Assembly: GCA_044374195.1 (NCBI GenBank)
Contig: JBILOY010000007.1
Location: 1 to 64,000 of the forward strand
Reading direction: 5' to 3'
DNA from: CAIKZY01 sp044374195
GTDB lineage: Bacteria; Actinomycetota; Actinomycetes; S36-B12
Length of the DNA stretch: 64,000 bases
This document shows positions 1-8,058 of the stretch, piece after piece. The position numbers and the translations under genes were made by a program. The notes beneath the pieces are model-generated. The model saw only the letters and a list, made by a program, of their open reading frames with translations. It was not told the origin of the DNA and did no database searches. Within the stretch, counting starts at the first letter, position 1. Every line of letters begins with the position of its first letter.

Positions 1-104
1 TCGGGAAGATCGACACCGAGTACGGAGTCAGCGGGGCGAGCCGACAAAAGTGTGACGAGCGCACTGCCCAACTGGCCATTGGCCCCAGTGACGATGACGC
101 GCAT
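1..104 (-). CDS. rfbD: dTDP-4-dehydrorhamnose reductase, N-terminal fragment
   Basis: Only the first 34 codons are inside the window; the gene runs off the left edge. The visible start MRVIVTGANGQLGSAL carries the Rossmann glycine motif (GxxGxxG) typical of RfbD, the SDR that reduces dTDP-4-keto-L-rhamnose to dTDP-L-rhamnose. The ATG lies 2 bp after the stop of rfbB on the same strand, so the two are co-transcribed and probably translationally coupled. The partner rfbB makes the 4-keto-6-deoxy precursor, which supports the call. Another RfbD-like SDR cannot be excluded from so short a piece. Confidence 0.75.
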   Translation of the reverse strand, partial: MRVIVTGANGQLGSALVTLLSARPADSVLGVDLP

Positions 105-106
105 TG

Positions 107-1096
107 CTAGAGAGCAGCCTTCGCCTTGAGCGGGCGCCACCAGGCCTCGTTGTTCTTATACCAGGCAACTGTCTCGGCAAGACCGTCGTCGAAGGTGTGC
201 TGCGGTGCGTAGCCCATGGCGCGCAGACGCGAATCGTCAACCGAGTAGCGGCGATCGTGACCCTTGCGATCTTCGACCTGCTTCACCGACGACCAATCAG
301 CGCCCATTGAGTCGAGCACGCGCTCGGTGATCTCACGGTTGTTCAGCTCGAGACCGCCACCGATGTTGTACGACTGACCGGGCTCGCCCTTCGCGCATAC
401 GATCGCAATGCCGCGGCAGTGGTCGTCAACGTGCAGCCAGTCGCGCACGTTCAGGCCATCGCCATAGAGCGGCACCTGAAGGCCGTCGATCAAGTTGGTC
501 ACGAACAGCGGGATGACCTTCTCCGGGAACTGGTAAGGCCCGTAGTTATTCGAGCAGCGAGTCGAACTGATGTTGAGCCCGTAGGTGACGTTGTAAGCAC
601 GCACGAGCATCTCGGCCGCGGCCTTGGCTGCGGAGTACGGCGAGTTCGGGATCAGCGGCTCTGCTTCTGTCCAGGAGCCCTCGTCGATCGAGCCGTAGAC
701 CTCGTCGGTGCCGATGTGCACGGTGCGCGGGATTCCGTGCTTCAGGCACGCATCGAAAAGTGTCTGCGCACCAACGACATTGGTGATCAAGAAGGCCTGC
801 GGGCCGGAGATCGAGCGGTCGACGTGGGTCTCGGCCGCGAAGTTCACCACGATGTCGTGGCCCGGAAGCACCTGATCGAGCAGTGCGCCGTCGCAGATGT
901 CGCCCTGCACGAAGGTGTAGCGCGGATCATCGGAGACTGACTCGAGGTTCGCGAGGTTGCCGGCGTATGTGAGCTTGTCGTACACCGTGACGCCGGTGAC
1001 CTCACCGGGCAGGATCTCGCTGTAGCCGCCGGCGAGCAGGGTGCGCACGAAGTGAGAGCCGATGAAGCCGGCCGCACCGGTCACGAAGTAACGCAT
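107..1096 (-). CDS. rfbB: dTDP-glucose 4,6-dehydratase
   Basis: This extended SDR (329 aa, usual length for RfbB) converts dTDP-D-glucose to dTDP-4-keto-6-deoxy-D-glucose in the cytoplasm, the branch point to dTDP-rhamnose and dTDP-4-amino sugars. Visible are the N-terminal NAD motif TGAAGFIGSHF, the TDEVYGS signature with the catalytic Asp/Glu, the YSAAKAAAE catalytic Tyr-Lys pair, and RCSNNYGPYQFPEK, which is characteristic of RfbB. The start codon overlaps the pheA stop by one base (TGATG) and rfbD follows by 2 bp, so it sits in an operon. Its product would also feed the rffA/rffC-type genes near 36-38 kb. Confidence 0.95.
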   Translation of the reverse strand: MRYFVTGAAGFIGSHFVRTLLAGGYSEILPGEVTGVTVYDKLTYAGNLANLESVSDDPRYTFVQGDICDGALLDQVLPGHDIVVNFAAETHVDRSISGPQAFLITNVVGAQTLFDACLKHGIPRTVHIGTDEVYGSIDEGSWTEAEPLIPNSPYSAAKAAAEMLVRAYNVTYGLNISSTRCSNNYGPYQFPEKVIPLFVTNLIDGLQVPLYGDGLNVRDWLHVDDHCRGIAIVCAKGEPGQSYNIGGGLELNNREITERVLDSMGADWSSVKQVEDRKGHDRRYSVDDSRLRAMGYAPQHTFDDGLAETVAWYKNNEAWWRPLKAKAAL

Positions 1097-2022
1097 CAGA
1101 TCTCACCCTTCAACTGTCGAAGCCACTCCTGGGCCTCTGCGAAATCACCATCGGTCACGCCTTCGCGCAGTACGGGAACCTTGCCGTCATGACGCGGGTA
1201 AGAGCCCATGTACCGAACATCAAGGCACACTCGATGCAGACCCATCAGCGCTTCCGAAACCCGCGAATCACTGATGTGACCCTCGATATCAACGCTGAAG
1301 TAGTAATCACCGAGCTGCTTACGAGTCGGACGCGACTCGATACGCGTGAGGTTCACTCCGCGCACCGCGAACTCGGTCAAGATCGCGAGCAGCGCGCCCG
1401 GCTGATCATGACGAATGAACAACGACAGGGTCGTCTTGTCAGCGCCGGTTGGCGACGTAATGGCACCGGGACGCTGCACGAGCACGAATCGAGTGATCGC
1501 ATCAGGCGTATCTTCAATGCCGTCGGCCAGCGACTCGACGTCGTACAACTCAGTCACGATGTGCTGCGCGATGGCCGCGTCGTAGCCGCAGGCCGGGTCG
1601 AGAAGCCCTTGCGCGGCAGCAGCTGTTGAGAGAGCCGGCAGCATGACAGCGTCGGGCAGGTTCGCGGAAATCCAGCCGCGCACCTGCGCTGCCGCATGCG
1701 GATGAGTCGCGATGCGCGTGATGTCGGTAAGCAGCATGCCCGGGCGAACAACCAGGGAGAACGACACCGCGAGCACTGCCTCGTCAACGATCACGAGAGG
1801 TTCGCCGTTGGCGAGTTCATCGAGAGTGATCGACACCGATCCTTCGACCGAGTTCTCAATTGGCACGAGTGCGCTGTCGACCGAGCCATCGCGGGCAGCA
1901 TCAAGTGCCGCCTGCACGGATGCAGCGGCAATGAGCTCGGCTTCGTCAGAGATCGGCAGTGTGCGTAGGGCAGCTTCGGCGAATGAGCCGCGAGGGCCTA
2001 GGAATGCAATGCGGGTGGTCAT
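1096..2022 (-). CDS. pheA: prephenate dehydratase
   Basis: Monofunctional PheA (308 aa) dehydrates and decarboxylates prephenate to phenylpyruvate in phenylalanine synthesis. The sequence opens with IAFLGPRGSFAEAAL and has VPIENSVEGSV and TRFVLV, hallmarks of the periplasmic-binding-like catalytic domain. From about residue 195 an ACT domain follows, with the ESRPTRKQLGDYYFSVDIEGH motif region that binds phenylalanine for feedback inhibition. It overlaps the upstream DUF4446 gene by 4 bp and rfbB by 1 bp, so an amino-acid gene is transcribed with deoxysugar genes. There is no chorismate mutase domain, as is usual in Actinobacteria. Confidence 0.94.
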   Translation of the reverse strand: MTTRIAFLGPRGSFAEAALRTLPISDEAELIAAASVQAALDAARDGSVDSALVPIENSVEGSVSITLDELANGEPLVIVDEAVLAVSFSLVVRPGMLLTDITRIATHPHAAAQVRGWISANLPDAVMLPALSTAAAAQGLLDPACGYDAAIAQHIVTELYDVESLADGIEDTPDAITRFVLVQRPGAITSPTGADKTTLSLFIRHDQPGALLAILTEFAVRGVNLTRIESRPTRKQLGDYYFSVDIEGHISDSRVSEALMGLHRVCLDVRYMGSYPRHDGKVPVLREGVTDGDFAEAQEWLRQLKGEI

Positions 2023-2516
2023 GATTGCTCTCCCTTCGCGTCGTGCACTGCCTGCAGCTCCTCGGGCGACAGCTCGATATCGCTGTTACCCGCGGTGAGG
2101 CCCTTGATGTAGGTACGGGTCTCGGAGCGGCCGTGAATGGAGGTGAGCACGATGCCATCACCCTTGTCGTCCAGCATGGCAGCCGAGAAGCTGAAACGGC
2201 CGCCCATGTCGCCGAAGGCGTCGTACCGCACGACCGACACGTGGCGCAGGGCGTCGGCCAGCTCGCGCCGGGTGCGCGACAGGGCATTTCCGAGGCCGAG
2301 AACCTCGTCATTGAGGTCAGCGAACTCCTCGCGGGTGCGGGCCAGGACGTCGATGTAGTTCTCGCGCCCCTCGGCCACCTGGAGCAGGGCGTAGGAGCGG
2401 TGCAGCCGGGAGAGCCGGGCAACGGCGTAGATCGCGACAGCCAGGGCAGCGCCGCCCAGCAGTATCGCGATGATCAAGAGGGTGTCGCGCACCCCGGAGT
2501 CTCCAAGCACATCCAA
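2019..2516 (-). CDS. DUF4446 family membrane-anchored protein
   Basis: The protein has one N-terminal transmembrane helix (about residues 10-32), a helical, probably coiled-coil stretch (45-95), and a conserved block RYDAFGDMGGRFSFSAA...GIVLTSIHGRSETRTY that is the DUF4446 signature. Function is unknown. The coordinates use a TTG start; a GTG six bases further in (2510) is preceded by TACGCT and six bases, a layout that fits a leaderless start and may be the true one. It heads the operon with pheA and rfbB/rfbD, overlapping pheA by 4 bp. Confidence 0.8.
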   Translation of the reverse strand: MDVLGDSGVRDTLLIIAILLGGAALAVAIYAVARLSRLHRSYALLQVAEGRENYIDVLARTREEFADLNDEVLGLGNALSRTRRELADALRHVSVVRYDAFGDMGGRFSFSAAMLDDKGDGIVLTSIHGRSETRTYIKGLTAGNSDIELSPEELQAVHDAKGEQS

Positions 2517-2587
2517 AGCGTAGTCGCTGGCTCCGAGGTCCCTGAATGCGCCGAAATGAGGCGACGAGCCGGCGGTAGGTTGTCCTG

Positions 2588-3889
2588 GTGATTTCTGTCC
2601 TCGCCGCGGATACGGGCGTGTCCACGTTCGAGTTCGCGTCGCGTTCCACCTGCTTCGCGCTCGGGGTTCTGATCTTCCTGGCGATGCTGATAAGCCTGTT
2701 GCGCACCATCGTGGTGCCCAGGGCTCTGCGCAGCTTCTTCAGCGGCGTCATCATGAGCGGGGTCGTCGGTGCCGGCTGGGGCCTGGCCCGATTGCGACGC
2801 ACCTACAAGGGTCGAGATGCAGTGATGGCCTGGGCCGGACCGCTGATCATCATCGTCACCTTGCTCGCGTGGCTCCTCGGATTCCTCCTCGCTTACGGCC
2901 TGATGATCTACGGAGTCAGCGGCAATAGCTTCGGCATGTCACTGGCCCAATCGGGCTCGAGCCTGTTCACCCTCGGTTTCGACGGCGGGATTACGCAAGA
3001 CCAGACGATCCTCGACTTCATGGCAGCAGCCACCGGTCCGATCGTGATCGCACTGATGATCGGCTTCCTGCCCACGATCTACAACATCTATACCAATCGC
3101 GAGGTTGCTGTCTCGCAGATCTCGACTGAGGCGGGAGAGCCGGCCTGGGGACCGGAGTTTCTCGTGCGCGCTCATCTGACAGATCGAATTTCACGCAATG
3201 ACGATACCTTTGAGTCCTGGGCCGGCTGGGCCACCACCTTGCGCCTGACTCACCTGACTTACCCGGCACTCGTTCATGTGCGATCAGCACGTGCACAGCG
3301 CCACTACGCCACCAGCTTGCTCGCGATGATGGACGCGGCGGCGTTGAGCGTTTCCCTCAACCACGAACGTGAGCATCACCGCGCCTACCTGCTTCTCGCG
3401 CAGGGAGTGCAAACCTTCGGCTCCCTGTATCTCACGAGCATTGCACCGCGAAAGCTCAGCTCACGCCTTCCTCTCATCGGCCGCTTCGTCAAGCCAACGG
3501 TCACCCTCGACTCGACGTTACTGGCAATGCCTTCACGAGAGTCTGGACGAACGGCCGCGCAGATGGCAGCTAGTGCCGACGCAGTGAGGGGCATGGAGCA
3601 CGAGACGATGGGGCTTCTCAACTCCGGCGAGGCAATGCCGCTCACGCTGACCCGCGAAGAGTTCAACAAGGCATATGCGATGCTCGAAGCGGCAGAGTTT
3701 CCCATTGAGTACGACGCCGACGATGCGTGGGAGTTCTTCAGCGCTCTTCGGCAGCGCTACGAATTCCCGGCGTATGCGATCTGCCGGAAGCTCGATGCTC
3801 CTCCGGCCCCATGGTCGGGTCCGCGACGAGTTCCCACTGCTGTTGTTCCTCCGGCCAGCGCGATGGACTACCTCGACGGAGAGAAGTAG
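2588..3889 (+). CDS. multi-pass membrane protein, weakly ion-channel-like
   Basis: The 433-aa product has about four N-terminal hydrophobic segments (about residues 22-45, 52-65, 80-108, 145-165) followed by a long soluble C-terminal region of about 260 residues. Between the third and fourth helices lies GSSLFTLGFDG, which recalls the pore-loop/selectivity filter of two-TM potassium channels (T-x-G-[YF]-G-D) but with the last two residues swapped. I do not recognise a characterised family. GTG start; divergent from the DUF4446 gene with about 70 bp between them, and convergent with rskA downstream. Confidence 0.7.
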   Translation: MISVLAADTGVSTFEFASRSTCFALGVLIFLAMLISLLRTIVVPRALRSFFSGVIMSGVVGAGWGLARLRRTYKGRDAVMAWAGPLIIIVTLLAWLLGFLLAYGLMIYGVSGNSFGMSLAQSGSSLFTLGFDGGITQDQTILDFMAAATGPIVIALMIGFLPTIYNIYTNREVAVSQISTEAGEPAWGPEFLVRAHLTDRISRNDDTFESWAGWATTLRLTHLTYPALVHVRSARAQRHYATSLLAMMDAAALSVSLNHEREHHRAYLLLAQGVQTFGSLYLTSIAPRKLSSRLPLIGRFVKPTVTLDSTLLAMPSRESGRTAAQMAASADAVRGMEHETMGLLNSGEAMPLTLTREEFNKAYAMLEAAEFPIEYDADDAWEFFSALRQRYEFPAYAICRKLDAPPAPWSGPRRVPTAVVPPASAMDYLDGEK

Positions 3890-3979
3890 CGCCCGGCGCA
3901 GTGGGAGCCCAACCGGCTTCTCAATCCTGAAGACACTGATGCCTTCCGCGACTGACCTGAGTGTTCGCGCGAAACTCGT

Positions 3980-4684
3980 TCAGGCGCCGAGTGTTCCGCG
4001 CACCACACTGGTGACACTGTGCCCCGGGTCTCCGTCGAAGTGCTCGAGCGAGACATCAACGACAGGGAATGCAGCGAGATCCATGCCGGTCGGAAGCGTG
4101 TAGACCGCGGTCTCGCCCGGATTCAGATTTCCGATCGCCACCATCGTCGAGGTGTCGGCGGTTGCCATCCACACCTCGTAGTAGCCGTCCTCTGCTGCCG
4201 GTAGATCAGGCACGGTGACCTTCAGCTGCGTACCACCGCTGACCTGCTCGATCACCGCAGTACCGGAGACGCCCGCATCACCGATGGGGTCAAGCGCTGC
4301 GCTCGCCACGATCTGCACCGACTCAGGGCGATTGATAATTGTCGCCGTCGCTGCAGACCCGGCGATGAGGCCGACGACGGCAGCCGCAGCAGCAAGCACG
4401 TATCCACCACGACGTCGGCGCGAGGGTGCCGAGTCAAGTGAGCGCACGACACCACTCGCATCACGCTCGCGAGCAACCTCGGCGGAAACAGCGGCCCAGA
4501 CCTCGGCCGGCGGCGCGGAAGGAACATCGTCGGGCGTGACCGTGCGTCCGATGCCGACGACAGCGCGGTACTCCTCGAGTCGAGCACTGCACTCAGCGCA
4601 TTCCTGCGCATGTGCGACATCGCGTGAATCGACTACCTCGCCAAGGGCGAGGAGTGCCAGGGCATCCTCATCACAGTGCGACAT
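3980..4684 (-). CDS. rskA: anti-sigma-K factor, RskA family
   Basis: A membrane anti-sigma factor of 234 aa expected to hold the adjacent ECF sigma factor inactive. The cytoplasmic N-terminus has HAQECAEC (HxxxCxxC, zinc-type anti-sigma motif). A transmembrane helix follows at about residues 97-120 (LAAAAAVVGLIAGSAATATII) after a positive RRRRGG stop signal, then an extracytoplasmic RskA-type domain (GYYEVWMA, SLEHFDGDPGHS). I chose the ATG that gives MSHCDEDALAL; a longer reading would add 33 residues lying wholly inside sigK. The start overlaps the sigK stop by 14 bp, implying coupled synthesis of the pair. Confidence 0.9.
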   Translation of the reverse strand: MSHCDEDALALLALGEVVDSRDVAHAQECAECSARLEEYRAVVGIGRTVTPDDVPSAPPAEVWAAVSAEVARERDASGVVRSLDSAPSRRRRGGYVLAAAAAVVGLIAGSAATATIINRPESVQIVASAALDPIGDAGVSGTAVIEQVSGGTQLKVTVPDLPAAEDGYYEVWMATADTSTMVAIGNLNPGETAVYTLPTGMDLAAFPVVDVSLEHFDGDPGHSVTSVVRGTLGA

Positions 4685-5285
4685 GATCCACCTCCAGTCT
4701 GGTGCGCAGCCGGTCGAGTGACCGGCGAATATGGCTCTTGACCGTACCCAAGGGGATATCGAGGGCACGCGCAATCTGAGCATGGGTCAAGTCTTGAAAG
4801 AAGGCGAGCTCGATGATCTTCCGCTGGGGCTCGCCGAGCTGGCTGAGCTCATCGGCGATCAGCACTCGATTCACCGACTCCTCGGCATGGCCGGCAACCG
4901 CTTCGTCGTCCAAGCGGGCCGATTCGGCGTCGATCTTGCGGGTTTCACGGGAGATCGACTCCCAGTGATCAGCAACGCGACGGCGCGTGATGGTGACCAG
5001 CCAGCCAGGGAGCGACCCCTTAGCCGACTCGAACCCGGCCCGACCCCGCCAGGCGCTGAGGAAGACCGCCTGGGTGATGTCGGCAGCATCGCTCTCATTG
5101 CCGGTAGCCCGGCGGGCCATCGTGAAGACGAGGGACGACCAGCGGGAGTACACCTCTTCTAGTGCTCGCTCATCGCCGGCCACGAAGCGTGCCGCGAGCT
5201 CCGAATCATCGGTTGGCTGCATGACAGGTATCTCCCGGGGCGTGACGAGGCGCAGGGGTTCAGGTGCACTTTCGGTGTGCGTCAC
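4671..5285 (-). CDS. sigK: ECF sigma factor, SigK-like
   Basis: The product (204 aa) has sigma region 2 (AARFVAGDERALEEVYSRW...DAADITQAVFLSAWRG) and region 4 with a helix-turn-helix (LTHAQIARALDIPLGTVKSHIRRSLDRLR). Pairing with an RskA-type anti-sigma and a divergent FAS1 gene matches the SigK/RskA/MPT83-MPT70 arrangement known in mycobacteria. I chose GTG at 5285 because AAAGGGGA lies 6 nt upstream. An ATG at 5318 lies 7 bases after the predicted -10 element and could start a leaderless, 11-residue-longer form. Probably autoregulated, see the promoter entry at 5326-5353. Confidence 0.88.
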   Translation of the reverse strand: MTHTESAPEPLRLVTPREIPVMQPTDDSELAARFVAGDERALEEVYSRWSSLVFTMARRATGNESDAADITQAVFLSAWRGRAGFESAKGSLPGWLVTITRRRVADHWESISRETRKIDAESARLDDEAVAGHAEESVNRVLIADELSQLGEPQRKIIELAFFQDLTHAQIARALDIPLGTVKSHIRRSLDRLRTRLEVDHVAL

Positions 5286-5325
5286 CAGTTCCCCTTTCGC
5301 TCGAGCAGGTGTTCCCATGCTCCTT

Positions 5326-5353
5326 ATTCGCCCGTGCGACACCCTTTGGATGC
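5326..5353 (-). promoter_or_regulatory. predicted SigK-type promoter of sigK-rskA
   Basis: Reading the minus strand, GCATCC (5353-5348) is followed after exactly 16 bases by GCGAAT (5331-5326). The same two boxes at the same spacing occur on the plus strand before the FAS1 gene. The reported mycobacterial SigK consensus, as I recall it, is CCATCC then CCGAAT, so each box here differs by one base. This suggests the sigma factor drives its own operon. The prediction is by pattern only. Confidence 0.7.
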
Positions 5354-5385
5354 ACGTAGAGCGAAAAAAGTTCCCTGAATCTGCT

Positions 5386-5413
5386 GCATCCAAGGCGAGG
5401 CCTCAGGGCGAAG
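5386..5413 (+). promoter_or_regulatory. predicted SigK-type promoter of the FAS1 gene
   Basis: GCATCC (5386-5391), 16 bases, then GCGAAG (5408-5413), mirroring the sigK promoter on the other strand; the spacers also share A/G-rich starts and end in GG. Transcription would begin near 5420, giving a leader of about 40 nt to the FAS1 ATG with its own ribosome site. Confidence 0.7.
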
Positions 5414-5459
5414 TACTGGCATAAGCGCTCACTCGGGGCACTATGACGAAAGGCTCACC

Positions 5460-6095
5460 ATGAATCGCTCGCGCATCATCGGCGGAATCGCCGCCGCAGC
5501 ACTCGCACTTCCCCTGGCCGCCGTTGCTGCTCCCGCCGCATCAGCTGCCGACCTTGGCACCGCCTCGCTCGCCTCTGTCCTGACCGCCGGCGAGCAGGGC
5601 TTCGACCAGGATTTCAAGGACTATGACGTCCTGACCGCAGCTGTCCTCGCTGTGCTCAAGGCAAAGCCGAACTCCCCCGTCAAGGTTCTCACCGACGGCA
5701 CCACTGCCCTGACCGCCTTCATCCCCAATGACCAGGCGTTCATGAACCTCGCCTCAGCACTGACCAAGAAGAAGGTCACCACCGAGGCTGGTGCCTTCAA
5801 GGCTGTGGCCAGCCTGGGCATCCCGACCGTCGAGAAGGTGCTTCAGTACCACGTCGTTCCGGGCGCCACGATCCTCTCGGGCGATGCGCTCAAGGCCAAT
5901 GGCGCGAAGTTGAAGACCGCTCTGCCGGGCAAGACCATCGGCGTCAAGGTCGTCGCAAGCCCCGCGAGCATCACCCTCGTCGACTATGACCGTCACCTGC
6001 CGAACCCGAAGGTGATCCTCAGCCAGGTCGACATCAACAAGGGCAACGCTCAGGTCGCGCACGGCATCAACGCCGTGCTCATGCCCACCAAGTAA
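5460..6095 (+). CDS. secreted fasciclin (FAS1) domain protein
   Basis: The 211-aa product has a Sec signal peptide (residues 1-29, ending APAASAAD after a long Ala/Leu core) and a single FAS1 domain covering most of the rest. The FAS1 H1 and H2 boxes are visible: TALTAFIPNDQAFMNLA and the terminal HGINAVLMP, with VLQYHVVPG between them. FAS1 proteins act outside the cell in adhesion. MPT70/MPT83, the SigK-dependent antigens of Mycobacterium, belong to this family. There is no lipobox, so it is probably soluble or wall-associated. GAAAGG lies 8 nt before the ATG. A predicted SigK-type promoter precedes it. Confidence 0.93.
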   Translation: MNRSRIIGGIAAAALALPLAAVAAPAASAADLGTASLASVLTAGEQGFDQDFKDYDVLTAAVLAVLKAKPNSPVKVLTDGTTALTAFIPNDQAFMNLASALTKKKVTTEAGAFKAVASLGIPTVEKVLQYHVVPGATILSGDALKANGAKLKTALPGKTIGVKVVASPASITLVDYDRHLPNPKVILSQVDINKGNAQVAHGINAVLMPTK

Positions 6096-6146
6096 CTCCG
6101 GATCGGCAGATCCGCGAGAGCACCAACGCACGTTCTGCCCTCCTCC

Positions 6147-6193
6147 AAAGACAGATCCCCCGTTCACCTACAGGTGGCGGGGGATCTGTCTGT
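6147..6193. terminator. bidirectional hairpin terminator between FAS1 and DUF5926 genes
   Basis: A perfect 14-bp inverted repeat, AGACAGATCCCCCG (6149-6162) and CGGGGGATCTGTCT (6178-6191), encloses a loop that itself pairs (CACCT/AGGTG). It is followed by TGTGTCTTT on the plus strand. It lies between two convergent genes, 4 bp after the DUF5926 stop, so it can end transcripts from both sides. Confidence 0.88.
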
Positions 6194-6197
6194 GTCT

Positions 6198-7139
6198 TTA
6201 GCGGAGCGTGACCTGTCGAGTGGTCAGGCCCGAGCGTGCGCGGCGCTGCTCATCTGTGAGCGGCGACGAATCGGCCAATGCCTCGAGCAGTCGCTTCTCG
6301 AACGCGACGATCGGCACTTCGCAACCCTCGGCACCGAAGCCGATCGGCAGATCCCAGACGGGCGTAACAAGACCCTGTGCGCGGAACATACCGACGAACT
6401 TGGTGTTCTCGCCGAGATCGTCAGCCTTCGCCGCGTGCAGGCGAGCCAGTGCGTCGAGCAGTGACTCCTCCTCGAACGAGGTCACCCAGCGCAGGTGCTC
6501 CTTTTCGCCCATGCGAGTCCAGTAACCGGCCTCGACTGAAGTCAGGCGTGCGGTCGGGTACGCGTGCGTGCTCGCGCGCTCAAGCGATTCGCGCACCTCG
6601 TCGGTGACGTCATCGCGCTCAATCCAGAAGTCGAAGTTCTCGTGGACGGTGACATCGAGCTTCTTCGCCGGGTCGATGAGATCCTGCAGGCGGTAAGGCG
6701 AGGCGAAGTCGCGCGACGGCGCAACACCGTTGCCCGGCTCGGTCGCAATGGCCGAGAGAAGTGCGCTCGCAACATCGCGTGATGCGTCGCCGGTGCCCGT
6801 GTTGACCTGCAGGCCGAGCAGGATCTGGCCGTCATCGCGCACCAGCGCCGGCCAAGCCATCGGCAGCACCGTGGCCATGGTCACCAGACGCGAGGGATCG
6901 CGGGTCAGTTCGAGGGGAGCAGTCGCCGACGGAACGAGCTCGCGCATGGCGACGATGTCGCACTCCGACATAAAGCCCTCAAACGGGCGGTTCGAGGCAA
7001 CCGAGAGATCGTCCTTGCCATGGCAGGCCTTGTAGCGCTTGCCCGAGCCGCATGGGCAGGGCTCACGCATGCCGACAACGGGCACCTCGCCCTCAAAGAC
7101 GACTGCGGCTGACTCTTGGCGGCGTGACTTCTTTCCCAT
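6198..7139 (-). CDS. DUF5926 family protein with SEC-C zinc motif
   Basis: The 313-aa product starts MGKKSRRQ and carries a SEC-C motif at residues 28-40 (CPCGSGKRYKACHG, C-x-C-x8-CH), the small zinc-binding module at the end of SecA and in many cytoplasmic proteins. The following 250 residues match the actinobacterial DUF5926 pattern in length and layout (GFMSECDIVAMRELVPSATAPL). Function unknown; the zinc motif suggests protein or nucleic-acid contact. No signal peptide or membrane helix. It stands alone, ending at the shared terminator. Confidence 0.85.
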   Translation of the reverse strand: MGKKSRRQESAAVVFEGEVPVVGMREPCPCGSGKRYKACHGKDDLSVASNRPFEGFMSECDIVAMRELVPSATAPLELTRDPSRLVTMATVLPMAWPALVRDDGQILLGLQVNTGTGDASRDVASALLSAIATEPGNGVAPSRDFASPYRLQDLIDPAKKLDVTVHENFDFWIERDDVTDEVRESLERASTHAYPTARLTSVEAGYWTRMGEKEHLRWVTSFEEESLLDALARLHAAKADDLGENTKFVGMFRAQGLVTPVWDLPIGFGAEGCEVPIVAFEKRLLEALADSSPLTDEQRRARSGLTTRQVTLR

Positions 7140-7232
7140 AGCCGCAGAGCCTATGCGAGCCAGGGGGGCTGCCAGTCACGCGGCCAGAGAGCCGATGACG
7201 CGACAACGCCGTGACACCGTGACGCTCTGTGA

Positions 7233-8015
7233 CTACTCGCGACGTAGGTCGAGCACTTCGCGCACCATGCCCGGCCGGTTGCTGATGATCGCGGAAACGC
7301 CGAGGGATGCGCATAGATGCACGTCAGCAGGGGTATCGACTGTCCAGACGTGCACGAAGTTCCCGTGTGCCTTCGCGCGTGCCACGTAATCGGGGTCAGA
7401 GCGCAGTCGTGCGATCGATACGCCAACACCATCGACTCCCAGCGGCACGGAGCCATCGCGATAGCGCCGCGGCATGTAATCAAGCAAGAAGACCGACGAA
7501 TACATCGGGGCGTGCGCTGCAGTCCACTTCACCGCATACGAACTGAACGACATGATGCGCACGCGCTGCGAGTCGGCCGCGAGCCCATGCCGGCGCAAGG
7601 TGTCGACGAGCTCGCGCTCGACGTAGCGTCCGAAGCGGGTCGGGTGCTTGGTCTCGATCGAGAACTTCACCGTTGACGATCTCTCCATCAAGGTGGTGAG
7701 CATGCGGTCGAGGGTCAGCACATTCGTGCGCGACTCATCGGGCACGGGATCCTCGAAATCTCGCCAGACGGTCGGGCCACCGCTGTAGTCGTGGGCGGCG
7801 AGTTCGCCGAAGGTCATCGACGACACGGCTCCGCGGCCAGAACTCGTGCGATTGATGCGGCGATCGTGCACGAGCACCAAGGTGCCGTCGGCCGTCAGCC
7901 GCACATCGCATTCAACCCCATCGACGCCCTCATCAATTGCCCGAAGATAAGCCGCGAGCGAGTGCTCGGGCTCCTCCTCATTCGACCCGCGATGGGCGAT
8001 GACCTCGATTGCCAC
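7233..8015 (-). CDS. glycerophosphodiester phosphodiesterase
   Basis: GDPD-family enzyme (260 aa) that cleaves glycerophosphodiesters to glycerol 3-phosphate and an alcohol. Visible are the N-terminal IAHRGSNEEEPEHS (HR and E ligands), GVECDVRLTADGTLVLVHD (E-x-D metal site and second catalytic His) and the late VHVWTVDTP block. The GTG start (VAIEVIAHRG) was chosen because the family begins just before the AHRG motif. There is no signal peptide, so it is a cytoplasmic, UgpQ-like form. It diverges from the first HAD gene with about 40 bp between. Confidence 0.92.
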   Translation of the reverse strand: MAIEVIAHRGSNEEEPEHSLAAYLRAIDEGVDGVECDVRLTADGTLVLVHDRRINRTSSGRGAVSSMTFGELAAHDYSGGPTVWRDFEDPVPDESRTNVLTLDRMLTTLMERSSTVKFSIETKHPTRFGRYVERELVDTLRRHGLAADSQRVRIMSFSSYAVKWTAAHAPMYSSVFLLDYMPRRYRDGSVPLGVDGVGVSIARLRSDPDYVARAKAHGNFVHVWTVDTPADVHLCASLGVSAIISNRPGMVREVLDLRRE

Positions 8016-8058
8016 ACGCCAACATTCCCACATCCGGCCCACCTGCGATCATGAGCCC

